From: Streptomyces sp. NA02950
GTDB taxonomy: Bacteria; Actinomycetota; Actinomycetes; Streptomycetales; Streptomycetaceae
DNA length: 64,000 nucleotides
Reading direction: 5' to 3'
Assembly (NCBI RefSeq): GCF_013364155.1
Contig: NZ_CP054916.1
Span: 6,817,001 to 6,881,000 of the forward strand
The notes beneath the pieces are model-generated. The model saw only the letters and a list, made by a program, of their open reading frames with translations. It did not search any database and was not told the DNA's origin. The position numbers and the translations under genes are program-made. Shown here piece by piece: positions 55,265 to 64,000 of this stretch; positions within the stretch are counted from its first letter, which is position 1, and the number at the start of each line of letters is the position of its first letter.

Positions 55265-56710
55265 ATGACGCCTGACCAGCCCGCCGCCCCGCGGTCCCGG
55301 CCGAGCGCACCGCGCGGGGGCCGCACCGTGTCCCGCGCCGGCGCGGCGCCGCGCGTACGGGCGGCCGTGCGCGCCGGAGGGCGGGCGGCGGTCCTCGTGC
55401 GCCCGCGCGGCGGCGGCCCCAGGCTGCCCCGCCGCCCCACCCGCACCTCGGTGCTGGCGTCGCTGCGCCGCGCGCAGCAGCGCACCCGGCGGGCCTGGGA
55501 CCGCCCGCTCACCGCCTACTACCTGGTCCTCGGCGGCGCACTGCTGATCACGGTGCTGGGTCTGGTGATGGTCTACTCGGCCTCGCAGATCAAGGCATTG
55601 CAGTCCGGTCTGGCCCCGTCGTACTTCTTCCGCAAACAGCTCTTCGCGGCGGCCCTGGGCGGCTCGCTGATGTTGCTGGCGGTGCGGACGCCGATCAAGC
55701 TGCACCGCGCCTTCGCCTATCCGCTGCTGGCGGTCTCGGTCTTTCTGATGTGCCTGGTCCAGGTGCCCGGGATGGGCATCTCGGTCAACGGCAACCGGAA
55801 CTGGATCTCCTTCGGAGGTCCGTTCCTCCTCCAGCCCAGTGAGTTCGCCAAGCTGGCGCTGGTGCTCTGGGGAGCCGATCTGCTGGCCCGCAAACAGGAC
55901 AAGCGGTTGCTGGCCCAGTGGAAGCACCTGCTGGTGCCGCTGGTGCCCGCCGCGGGGATGCTGCTCGGCCTGATCATGCTGGGCGGTGACATGGGCACCG
56001 CGATCATTCTCACCGCGATCCTGTTCGGCCTGCTCTGGCTGGCCGGTGCCCCCACCCGGCTGTTCGTGGGCGTGCTGACGTTCGCCGGGGTGGTCGGGGT
56101 GCTGCTCATCAGGACCAGCGCCAACCGGATGTCCCGGCTCGCCTGTATCGGCGCCACCGAACCCGGAGACCATGATCAGTGCTGGCAGGCGGTGCACGGG
56201 ATCTACGCCCTCGCCAACGGCGGCTGGTTCGGTTCCGGACTCGGTGCATCCATGGAGAAATGGGGCGAACTACCTGAACCGCATACCGACTTCATCTTCG
56301 CCATTACCGGGGAGGAACTCGGCCTGGCGGGGACGCTGTCGGTCCTCGTCCTCTTCGCGGCTCTAGGCTATGCGGGTATCCGCGTGGCCGGACGCACGGA
56401 GGACCCCTTCGTGAGGTACGCCGCGGGAGGCGTGACCACCTGGATCACGGCCCAGGCCGTGATCAATATCGGCGCGGTGCTCGGTCTGCTGCCGATCGCC
56501 GGGGTTCCGCTCCCGCTGTTCTCCTACGGAGGGTCCGCCCTGCTGCCGACCATGTTCGCCGTCGGTCTGCTGATCGCCTTCGCACGGGCCGAGCCCGCCG
56601 CGAGAGCGGCGCTGGCCATGCGGCAGCCTGCTTTGCGGAAGAAGCTGGCTCGGGTGAGACGGAAGACGATGAGACGGCCCGTCAAGAAGCGGCCGTCCGG
56701 AGAGCGGTGA
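55265..56710 (+). CDS. ftsW: septal peptidoglycan glycosyltransferase FtsW
   Basis: SEDS-family polymerase that builds glycan strands at the septum with FtsI. The 481-residue protein starts with about 80 Arg/Pro/Ala-rich cytoplasmic residues, then ten membrane helices. SEDS motifs NGNRNWISFGGPFLLQPSEFAKLA, the GSGLGASMEKWGELPEPHTDFIFA loop with the catalytic Asp, and VPLPLFSYGGSALL are all present. ATG at 55265 follows GGAGGGGA. Confidence 0.95.
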   Translation: MTPDQPAAPRSRPSAPRGGRTVSRAGAAPRVRAAVRAGGRAAVLVRPRGGGPRLPRRPTRTSVLASLRRAQQRTRRAWDRPLTAYYLVLGGALLITVLGLVMVYSASQIKALQSGLAPSYFFRKQLFAAALGGSLMLLAVRTPIKLHRAFAYPLLAVSVFLMCLVQVPGMGISVNGNRNWISFGGPFLLQPSEFAKLALVLWGADLLARKQDKRLLAQWKHLLVPLVPAAGMLLGLIMLGGDMGTAIILTAILFGLLWLAGAPTRLFVGVLTFAGVVGVLLIRTSANRMSRLACIGATEPGDHDQCWQAVHGIYALANGGWFGSGLGASMEKWGELPEPHTDFIFAITGEELGLAGTLSVLVLFAALGYAGIRVAGRTEDPFVRYAAGGVTTWITAQAVINIGAVLGLLPIAGVPLPLFSYGGSALLPTMFAVGLLIAFARAEPAARAALAMRQPALRKKLARVRRKTMRRPVKKRPSGER

Positions 56711-56716
56711 ATTTCG

Positions 56717-57811
56717 GTGCATGTCGTACTCGCCGGTGGGGGGACCGCCGGCCACATCGAGCCCGCGCTCGCCCTCGCGGACGCCCTGCGCAGGCAGGAT
56801 CCGACCGTGGGGATCACGGCGCTCGGCACGGAGCGGGGTCTGGAGACCCGGCTCGTGCCCGAGCGCGGCTATGAACTCGGGCTGATCCCGGCCGTACCGC
56901 TGCCGCGCAAGCCCACGCCCGAGCTGATCACCGTCCCCGGGCGGCTGCGCGGCACCATCAAGGCCGCCGAGCAGATCCTGGAGCGCACCAAGGCCGACTG
57001 CGTGGTCGGCTTCGGCGGCTATGTGGCGCTGCCCGGCTATCTGGCCGCCAAGCGCCTCGGGGTGCCGATCGTGGTCCACGAGGCCAACGCGCGGCCCGGC
57101 CTCGCCAACAAGATCGGCTCCCGCTACGCCAAGTACGTCGCGGTCTCCACCCCGGACAGCAAGCTCCGCAACGCCCACTACGTCGGCATCCCGCTGCGCC
57201 GCTCGATCGCCACCCTGGACCGGGCCGCGGTCCGGCCCGAGGCGCGCGCGGCCTTCGGGCTCGACCCCAACCTGCCGACGCTGCTGGTCTCCGGCGGTTC
57301 ACAGGGCGCCCGCAGGCTCAACGAGGTGGTACAGACGGTCGCCCCGTTCCTCCAGCGCGCCGGGATCCAGGTGCTGCACGCGGTCGGCCCGAAAAACGAA
57401 ATGCCGCATGTGGACAACATGCCCGGAATGCCGCCCTATATCCCGGTACCGTACGTGGACCGGATGGACCTCGCGTACGCCGCGGCCGACATGATGCTCT
57501 GCCGCGCGGGCGCGATGACCGTCGCCGAGCTGTCCGCCGTCGGGCTCCCGGCCGCCTATGTGCCCCTGCCCATCGGCAACGGCGAGCAGCGGCTCAACGC
57601 CCAGCCGGTGGTCAAGGCGGGCGGCGGACTGCTGGTCGACGACGCCGAGCTGACCCCGGAGTGGGTGCAGAACCACGTGCTCCCGGTGCTCGGCGACCCG
57701 CACCGGCTGTACGACATGTCCCGGCGCGCCGCCGAATTCGGCCGCAGGGACGCCGACGAGCTGCTGGTCGGCATGGTGTACGAGGCAATCGCGGCACGCC
57801 GCCAGGCGTGA
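56717..57811 (+). CDS. murG: lipid II synthase MurG
   Basis: Transfers N-acetylglucosamine to lipid I to form lipid II on the inner face of the membrane. The 364-residue GT-B protein has the G-loop VVLAGGGTAGHIEPALALA, the second loop FGGYVALPG, HEANARPGLANK and the UDP-GlcNAc site SGGSQGARRLNE and CRAGAMTVAEL. GTG at 56717 is 6 bp after the ftsW stop, so translation is probably coupled. Confidence 0.95.
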   Translation: MHVVLAGGGTAGHIEPALALADALRRQDPTVGITALGTERGLETRLVPERGYELGLIPAVPLPRKPTPELITVPGRLRGTIKAAEQILERTKADCVVGFGGYVALPGYLAAKRLGVPIVVHEANARPGLANKIGSRYAKYVAVSTPDSKLRNAHYVGIPLRRSIATLDRAAVRPEARAAFGLDPNLPTLLVSGGSQGARRLNEVVQTVAPFLQRAGIQVLHAVGPKNEMPHVDNMPGMPPYIPVPYVDRMDLAYAAADMMLCRAGAMTVAELSAVGLPAAYVPLPIGNGEQRLNAQPVVKAGGGLLVDDAELTPEWVQNHVLPVLGDPHRLYDMSRRAAEFGRRDADELLVGMVYEAIAARRQA

Positions 57812-57824
57812 GAAGGCAGGGAGC

Positions 57825-58622
57825 GTGGCCGGACCGACGACCGCCAGGAGCGGTTCACGACGGACGTCACCGTCCGGCCCGCCCCCGAGCGTCTTCACCG
57901 CGCGCCGCAGGGTGCGGCTGCCCCGCCGCCGCACCCTGCTGGTGATCGCGGTGACCCTGGTCCTGCTGGGCGCCGGGACCGTCTGGGTGTTGTACGGCTC
58001 GAGCTGGCTGCGCGCCGAGCGGGTGACGGTCACCGGCACCCATGTGCTCACCTCCGGTGAGATCCGTGCGGCCGCGGACGTACCGCTGGACACCCCGCTG
58101 GTGACTTTGGACACCGCCGCGATCGAAGAGCGGCTGCGGGACCGGCTGCCGCGGATAGCGAAAGTGCGTGTATCCCGGTCATGGCCGCACACCGTCAGTC
58201 TGGATGTGACGGAACGCAAGGCCGAAGCGATTGTCGAAGAGGGCGGGAAGTTCCGCGAAGTGGACGCCCACGGCGTACGGTTCGCTACCTCGGTCAAGCG
58301 TCCGAAGGGTGTTCCGCTGCTGGAAATGGAGCCGGACCGGTCGCCGAGTTCACGCCATTTCGGCGCCGCCAGGCTGCGCCGGGAGGCGGTCCGGGTGGTC
58401 ACCCAACTCCCCGCGGCGGTCCGCCGGGACACCCGTTCCCTGCGGGTCCGCTCGTACGACTCGATCACGGTGGTCCTCACCCGAGGGCGTACGGTCGCCT
58501 GGGGCAGCGAAGAGCGCGGGGCGGCGAAGGCACGGACCCTCACCGCGCTCATGAAAGCGCGTCCGGACGCGGACCACTTCGACGTCAGTGCGCCGAGTGC
58601 CCCCGCGGTGTCTCGCAGTTGA
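57825..58622 (+). CDS. ftsQ: cell division protein FtsQ
   Basis: Bitopic divisome scaffold. The 265-residue protein has a basic cytoplasmic part (about 36 residues), one membrane helix (TLLVIAVTLVLLGAGTVWVLY), a POTRA domain starting at AERVTVTGTHVLTSGEIRAA and the beta domain to the end. GTG at 57825 has CAGGGAG upstream, 13 bp after murG. The 276 bp to ftsZ are the only large gap in this half of the cluster. Confidence 0.9.
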   Translation: MAGPTTARSGSRRTSPSGPPPSVFTARRRVRLPRRRTLLVIAVTLVLLGAGTVWVLYGSSWLRAERVTVTGTHVLTSGEIRAAADVPLDTPLVTLDTAAIEERLRDRLPRIAKVRVSRSWPHTVSLDVTERKAEAIVEEGGKFREVDAHGVRFATSVKRPKGVPLLEMEPDRSPSSRHFGAARLRREAVRVVTQLPAAVRRDTRSLRVRSYDSITVVLTRGRTVAWGSEERGAAKARTLTALMKARPDADHFDVSAPSAPAVSRS

Positions 58623-58898
58623 CCTGATAGACCCTGGCCAGCACCCTGGTTGGCTAGCCCACTGGGTGATCACATAGGGTGAAAAGAAAAGCGGGAGGTT
58701 CGGCGTGTTCATTGAACGCGCGCCACTTGTCGACTTAGTGTCCTGTTCCGAAGAGTCCGGGAAACAGAGGTACTGGTAACCCTAAACTTCAGCGTTAGGG
58801 TTGGGGTCGGCAATCGGAACCGTCCCATTCGGCATCAGTCGGCGCACCGCGGCAACGGCGGGGTGGCGACACGTAACTCGAGGCGAGAGGCCTTCGAC
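58623..58898 (+). promoter_or_regulatory. ftsZ promoter region with an inverted repeat
   Basis: Intergenic region in the place where Streptomyces ftsZ has several promoters, including sporulation-induced ones. It holds a perfect inverted repeat AACCCTAA/TTAGGGTT (58778-58785 and 58795-58802, 9-nt loop) and a GTGTC element (GACAC on the other strand, the core of WhiA sites) at about 58738-58742. Which regulator uses them is inference. Confidence 0.6.
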
Positions 58899-60131
<1,233 letters not shown>

Positions 60132-60174
60132 GCCCGGTGAGATGGCTCCCCATCGACCCTGAAGCGATCCCGCA

Positions 60175-60909
60175 GTGATAGCGCAACAGCACGACGCGAG
60201 CGGCGCCCACTTCGCCTTCACCGACCGGTGGGGCGGGGTGAGCGCCGCTCCGTATAACGAGCTCAACCTCGGCGGCGCGGTCGGCGACGACCCCGAGACC
60301 GTACGGACCAACCGCGAGCTGGCCGCCAAGGCGCTGGGCCTGGACCCGGCCGCGGTGGTCTGGATGAACCAGGTGCACGGCCGGGACGTCGCCCTGGTCG
60401 ACGGGCCGTGGACCGGCGACGACGAGATCCCCGCGGTGGACGCGGTGGTGACGATGCGTCGGGGGCTCGCCCTCGCCGTCCTCACCGCCGACTGCACCCC
60501 GGTGCTGCTGGCCGACCCGGTGGCGGGAGTGGCCGGGGCCGCCCACGCCGGGCGGCCGGGGCTGGTCGCCGGGGTGGTCCCGGCGGTGGTCGAGGCGATG
60601 ACGGCGCGGGGCGCCGACCCCGCCCGGATCATCGCCCGTACCGGCCCCTCGGTCTGCGGACGCTGCTACGAGGTGCCCGCGGCGATGCGCGCCGAGGTCG
60701 CGGAGACGGTTCCCGAGGCGTGGGCCGAGACCGGCCGGGGCACCCCGGCGGTCGATGTGGCCGCTGGGGTCCGGGCCCAACTCGCCCGCGCCGGTGTCGA
60801 GATGGATGGACAATCTCACATCTGCACGCTGGAATCGGTGGACCACTTCTCCTACCGGCGCGAGCACACCACCGGGAGGCTCGCGAGCTATGTGTGGTTG
60901 GACGGCTGA
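60175..60909 (+). CDS. pgeF: PgeF/YfiH-family protein (multicopper polyphenol oxidase-like fold)
   Basis: A 244-residue protein of the YfiH/DUF152 family; relatives act as purine nucleoside enzymes or peptidoglycan-editing factors. It has NQVHGRDV, the LTADCTPVLLAD Cys strand, AAHAGRPGL and the C-terminal CTLESVDHFSYRRE. GTG at 60175 is 43 bp after ftsZ. In the order ftsZ-pgeF-yggS-sepF-yggT it is a constant part of Gram-positive division clusters. Confidence 0.87.
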   Translation: MIAQQHDASGAHFAFTDRWGGVSAAPYNELNLGGAVGDDPETVRTNRELAAKALGLDPAAVVWMNQVHGRDVALVDGPWTGDDEIPAVDAVVTMRRGLALAVLTADCTPVLLADPVAGVAGAAHAGRPGLVAGVVPAVVEAMTARGADPARIIARTGPSVCGRCYEVPAAMRAEVAETVPEAWAETGRGTPAVDVAAGVRAQLARAGVEMDGQSHICTLESVDHFSYRREHTTGRLASYVWLDG

Positions 60910-60912
60910 GCT

Positions 60913-61632
60913 GTGACGGATCGCAAAACGGAATTGGCGGCGAACCTGGCCCAGGTGGAGGAACGTATCTCCGCGGCCTGCGCCGCCGCCGGTCGTAAGC
61001 GTGAAGAGGTGACCCTGATCGTGGTCACCAAGACCTATCCGGCGAGCGATGTCCGTTTGCTGGCGGAACTGGGCGTACGGCATGTCGCCGAGAACCGCGA
61101 CCAGGAGGCGGCGCCCAAAGCGGCCGAATGTGCAGATCTGCCCTTGATCTGGCACTTTGTCGGGCAATTGCAGACCAACAAGGTACGTTCCGTTTCCAGT
61201 TATGCCGATGTGGTGCAATCTGTCGATCGCAAGCGATTGGTTGACGCTCTCTCCGGTGCGGCGGTGCGCGCCGCCCGGGAGATGGGTGTCCTGATTCAGG
61301 TCGCCCTCGACGCGGACTCCGGTGAGCGGGGAGCGCGGGGAGGGGTCGGACCGGACGGAGTGGAGTCGCTGGCCGAGTCCGTGATCGCGGCCGAGGGACT
61401 GCGACTGGACGGTCTGATGACCGTCGCGCCGCTGGCCGGGCCCTACGAGGGGCGGCCGCGGGCGGCGTTCGACCGGCTGATGGAAATCTCATCCCGCCTG
61501 CGCGCGGCCCATCCGGCTGCGAACATGGTCTCCGCGGGCATGAGCTCGGACCTGGAGGAAGCGGTGGCGGCGGGGGCGACACATGTGCGCGTCGGCACCG
61601 CGGTACTCGGAGTCCGCCCCACGCTCCGGTAA
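60913..61632 (+). CDS. YggS-family pyridoxal-phosphate homeostasis protein
   Basis: A 239-residue single-domain TIM-barrel protein that binds pyridoxal phosphate through the lysine in LIVVTKTYPASD and keeps PLP and amino-acid pools balanced; no enzyme activity is known. Other family motifs are HFVGQLQTNKVR and VSAGMSSDLEEAVAAGATHVRVG. GTG at 60913 is 3 bp after the pgeF stop, indicating one transcript. The name ylmE is used for the equivalent gene in Gram-positives. Confidence 0.93.
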   Translation: MTDRKTELAANLAQVEERISAACAAAGRKREEVTLIVVTKTYPASDVRLLAELGVRHVAENRDQEAAPKAAECADLPLIWHFVGQLQTNKVRSVSSYADVVQSVDRKRLVDALSGAAVRAAREMGVLIQVALDADSGERGARGGVGPDGVESLAESVIAAEGLRLDGLMTVAPLAGPYEGRPRAAFDRLMEISSRLRAAHPAANMVSAGMSSDLEEAVAAGATHVRVGTAVLGVRPTLR

Positions 61633-61755
61633 CGTCGCGAAGAAGTCGGACCACAGCAGAAAATATGGTCATTCCCGTCAAAAGGCGGGCAGGCCACGTG
61701 GATCCATGGCATCCGGTGGCGGAGCCGATCCACCACAGAGCGGAGGACGCAGAGA

Positions 61756-62370
61756 ATGGCCGGCGCGATGCGCAAGATGGCGGTCTACCTCGGCCTCGTG
61801 GAGGACGATGGGTACGACGGCCGGGGGTTCGACCCCGATGACGATTTCGAGCCCGAGCCGGAGCCCGAGCGGGACCGTCGGCGGCACCAGGTGGTGGAGG
61901 CCGAACCTCGCCCGGAAAGGGGCGAATCTGTGCGAGTCGTCCATCCCCCCGCACAGCGTGAACCTGCTCCGCTCGCGGTGGAAACCGGACGACCCGCGCG
62001 AATCGCCCCCGTGGCATCCATCACACCTGAACGTCAGAACTTGGAGAAGAACGCACCGGTGATCATGCCCAAGGTCGTGTCCGAGCGGGAGCCCTACCGC
62101 ATCACCACACTGCACCCGCGGACCTACAACGAGGCCCGTACCATCGGGGAACACTTCCGCGAGGGCACTCCGGTGATCATGAATCTGACGGAGATGGACG
62201 ACACGGACGCAAAGCGACTTGTCGACTTTGCCGCCGGACTCGTGTTCGGTCTCCATGGGAGCATTGAACGAGTGACGCAGAAGGTGTTCCTGTTGTCGCC
62301 TGCTAACGTCGATGTCACGGCGGAGGACAAGGCCCGTATCGCAGAGGGCGGGTTCTTCAACCAGAGCTGA
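61756..62370 (+). CDS. sepF: cell division protein SepF
   Basis: FtsZ-ring membrane anchor. The 204-residue protein starts with the amphipathic membrane-targeting helix [18 protein letters not shown], has an acidic, Arg/Pro-rich linker (about 20-95) and the SepF core ([20 protein letters not shown] to [10 protein letters not shown]). It binds the FtsZ C-terminal peptide. ATG at 61756 has GAGGACGCAGAG upstream. Streptomyces has no FtsA in this cluster, so SepF is the expected anchor. A 123-bp gap upstream could hold a promoter. Confidence 0.94.
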   Translation: MAGAMRKMAVYLGLVEDDGYDGRGFDPDDDFEPEPEPERDRRRHQVVEAEPRPERGESVRVVHPPAQREPAPLAVETGRPARIAPVASITPERQNLEKNAPVIMPKVVSEREPYRITTLHPRTYNEARTIGEHFREGTPVIMNLTEMDDTDAKRLVDFAAGLVFGLHGSIERVTQKVFLLSPANVDVTAEDKARIAEGGFFNQS

Positions 62371-62443
62371 GACGCAACACGGCAACATCGAGTCATCCGA
62401 GGCCGCGAGGCCGAGTACGAGCCAGGGGAGAGGGACGCGCGGG

Positions 62444-62740
62444 ATGGGCATCGCACTACAGGTGGTCTACATCGCGCTGTACTGCTTCCTGATCGTGCTG
62501 ATCTTCCGGCTGGTGATGGACTACGTCTTCCAGTTCGCACGCTCGTGGCAACCCGGTCGGGCGATGGTGGTCATCCTCGAGGCCACCTACACTGTGACCG
62601 ATCCGCCACTCAAGCTCTTGCGGCGGTTTATTCCACCGCTGCGTCTCGGGGGTGTGGCGCTCGACCTGTCCTTCTTCGTGCTGATGATCATCGTCTGGAT
62701 CCTGATCACCGTCGTGAGCAATTTTGCGAGCAGCGTGTGA
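62444..62740 (+). CDS. YggT-family membrane protein
   Basis: A 98-residue protein with two membrane helices (VVYIALYCFLIVLIFRLVMD; LDLSFFVLMIIVWILITVV) and the family loop DPPLKLLRRFIPPLRLGG between them. YggT (YlmG) proteins are found between sepF and divIVA in Gram-positives and affect division or nucleoid placement by unknown means. ATG at 62444 follows a GGGGAGAGGG stretch. Confidence 0.9.
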   Translation: MGIALQVVYIALYCFLIVLIFRLVMDYVFQFARSWQPGRAMVVILEATYTVTDPPLKLLRRFIPPLRLGGVALDLSFFVLMIIVWILITVVSNFASSV

Positions 62741-62789
62741 ACGATACGGTCTTGCCGATTGCCGACGACTACGTTGAGGTGAAGTAGAG

Positions 62790-63929
62790 ATGCCGTTGAC
62801 CCCCGAGGACGTGCGGAACAAGCAGTTCACGACCGTCCGCCTCCGAGAAGGCTATGACGAGGACGAGGTCGATGCCTTCCTCGATGAGGTCGAAGCCGAA
62901 CTGACCCGGCTGTTGCGGGAGAACGAGGACCTGCGGGCCAAGCTGGCGGCAGCCACCCGCGCCGCCGCGCAGAGCCAGCAGCAACAAGGCATGCGCAAGC
63001 CTCCAGAACAGCAGGAGAGGCCCGGCGCCCCTGTCCCCGCCGCCATATCCGGACCGCAGCCGGTGCCGCCCGGCCAGCAGCAGATGGGTGGCCCGCCCCA
63101 ACTTCCGGGCGGCGCCCCGCAGCTGCCGGCCGGCCCGATGGGCCAGAACGGCCCCGGGCCGATGCAGCAGGGCGGACCCGGCCCGATGGGCCAGAACGGC
63201 CCGATGGGTCAGAACGGTCCCATGGGCCCCGGCGGTCCCATGGGTGGCCCGATGGGCGGCCCCGGTGGTCCCGGCGGCCCCCAGCTGCCGCAGCCGGGCC
63301 AGGGCCCGGGCGGCGACAGCGCCGCGCGCGTGCTCTCGCTCGCGCAGCAGACCGCCGACCAGGCGATCGCGGAGGCCCGTTCCGAGGCCAACAAGATCGT
63401 CGGTGAGGCCCGTAGCCGCGCCGAGGGCCTGGAGCGGGACGCCCGCGCCAAGGCCGACGCCCTGGAGCGGGACGCGCAGGAGAAGCACCGTGTCGCGATG
63501 GGCTCCCTGGAGTCCGCTCGCGCCACGCTGGAGCGCAAGGTCGAGGACCTGCGCGGCTTCGAGCGCGAGTACCGCACGCGGCTGAAGTCGTACCTGGAGA
63601 GCCAGCTGCGCCAGCTGGAGAACCAGGCCGACGACTCGCTGGCCCCGCCGCGCACCCCGGCGACCGCCTCGCTGCCGCCGTCCCCCTCGATGAGCGGCTC
63701 CATGGCCTCGGCCGGTGCCGGCACGATGGGCGGCCACACCATGGGCGGCAACCAGTCCATGGGCGGCGGTCACGGGCAGAACGGCGGTGCTCCCTCCTAC
63801 GGCGGCCAGCAGCAGATGTCGCCCGCGATGACCCAGCCGATGGCACCGGTGCGGCCGCAGAGTCCGCAGCCGATGCAGCAGGCGCCCAGCCCGATGCGGG
63901 GTTTCCTGATCGACGAGGACGACAACTGA
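62790..63929 (+). CDS. divIVA: polarity protein DivIVA
   Basis: Coiled-coil protein that marks hyphal tips and directs apical growth in Streptomyces. The 379-residue protein has the conserved membrane-curvature domain (MPLTPEDVRNKQFTTVRLRE) and a first coiled coil to about 65. A 100-residue Pro/Gln/Gly/Met-rich insert with repeated GPMGQNG-type units (about 75-175) comes next, then a long second coiled coil (VLSLAQQTADQAIAEARSEA to LESQLRQLENQ). The tail is disordered and ends GFLIDEDDN. ATG at 62790 has GAGGTGAAG upstream. Confidence 0.95.
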   Translation: MPLTPEDVRNKQFTTVRLREGYDEDEVDAFLDEVEAELTRLLRENEDLRAKLAAATRAAAQSQQQQGMRKPPEQQERPGAPVPAAISGPQPVPPGQQQMGGPPQLPGGAPQLPAGPMGQNGPGPMQQGGPGPMGQNGPMGQNGPMGPGGPMGGPMGGPGGPGGPQLPQPGQGPGGDSAARVLSLAQQTADQAIAEARSEANKIVGEARSRAEGLERDARAKADALERDAQEKHRVAMGSLESARATLERKVEDLRGFEREYRTRLKSYLESQLRQLENQADDSLAPPRTPATASLPPSPSMSGSMASAGAGTMGGHTMGGNQSMGGGHGQNGGAPSYGGQQQMSPAMTQPMAPVRPQSPQPMQQAPSPMRGFLIDEDDN

Positions 63930-64000
63930 CGCGTTCCATCTGACGCGGTTTCGCCACCGCGGGGAGCGTTCGGCAATCACAGGGCCGGGCTCCGGGAGCT

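Overview
The window is high-GC actinobacterial chromosome and almost certainly Streptomyces. Codons are strongly G/C-ending, GTG starts are frequent, and rare TTA codons occur. The right end carries a Streptomyces-type division and cell-wall (dcw) cluster with a DivIVA that has a long Pro/Gln/Gly insert. The species cannot be named from sequence alone. Most of the window is conserved core chromosome; about 8.6-16 kb looks like an accessory insertion.

Region by region. 1-7 kb: an alpha/beta hydrolase diverging from a 1-acylglycerol-3-phosphate acyltransferase-like gene, a MacS/MacR-type two-component system, a phosphofructokinase with PPi-type active-site residues, and a fused anthranilate synthase behind a Trp-rich leader peptide and attenuator. 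7-16 kb: a Uma2-type nuclease-like gene and a small secreted-type membrane protein, then an operon of two WXG100-like proteins, a small partner protein, a very large polymorphic toxin with a PD-(D/E)XK-like C-terminus and an overlapping immunity gene. Broken immunity-like remnants follow, then a whiJ-like locus (XRE regulator, DUF397 protein, HATPase) with TTA codons in two of its genes. 16-20.5 kb: class II DAHP synthase, a bfd/bfr iron pair with an iron box, a sulfite-oxidase-like enzyme, a DUF4396 membrane protein and endonuclease IV. 20.5-29.3 kb: a PASTA-domain Ser/Thr kinase, an SRPBCC protein, thiOSG under a TPP riboswitch, an FAD reductase, an Rv2175c-like DNA-binding protein, thiE and metF. 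The DAHP synthase, kinase and Rv2175c-like genes resemble the mycobacterial aroG-pknL-Rv2175c neighbourhood.

29.3-45.3 kb: a low-complexity membrane protein with decayed copies of its 3' end behind it, a phytoene-desaturase-like oxidoreductase, an ABC ATPase/YhgE-type permease/TetR operon with a palindromic operator inside its promoter, a HEPN protein, a methyltransferase, a DUF3040 protein, a MoxR/DUF58/transglutaminase operon and a beta-carbonic anhydrase. 45.3-64 kb: the dcw cluster in the order rsmH-ftsL-ftsI-murE-murF-mraY-murD-ftsW-murG-ftsQ-ftsZ-pgeF-yggS-sepF-yggT-divIVA. It makes lipid II, builds septal peptidoglycan and places the septum or tip machinery. murC, ddl, ftsA and mraZ are not present.

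No tRNA, rRNA, CRISPR array, insertion sequence or replication origin was recognised.
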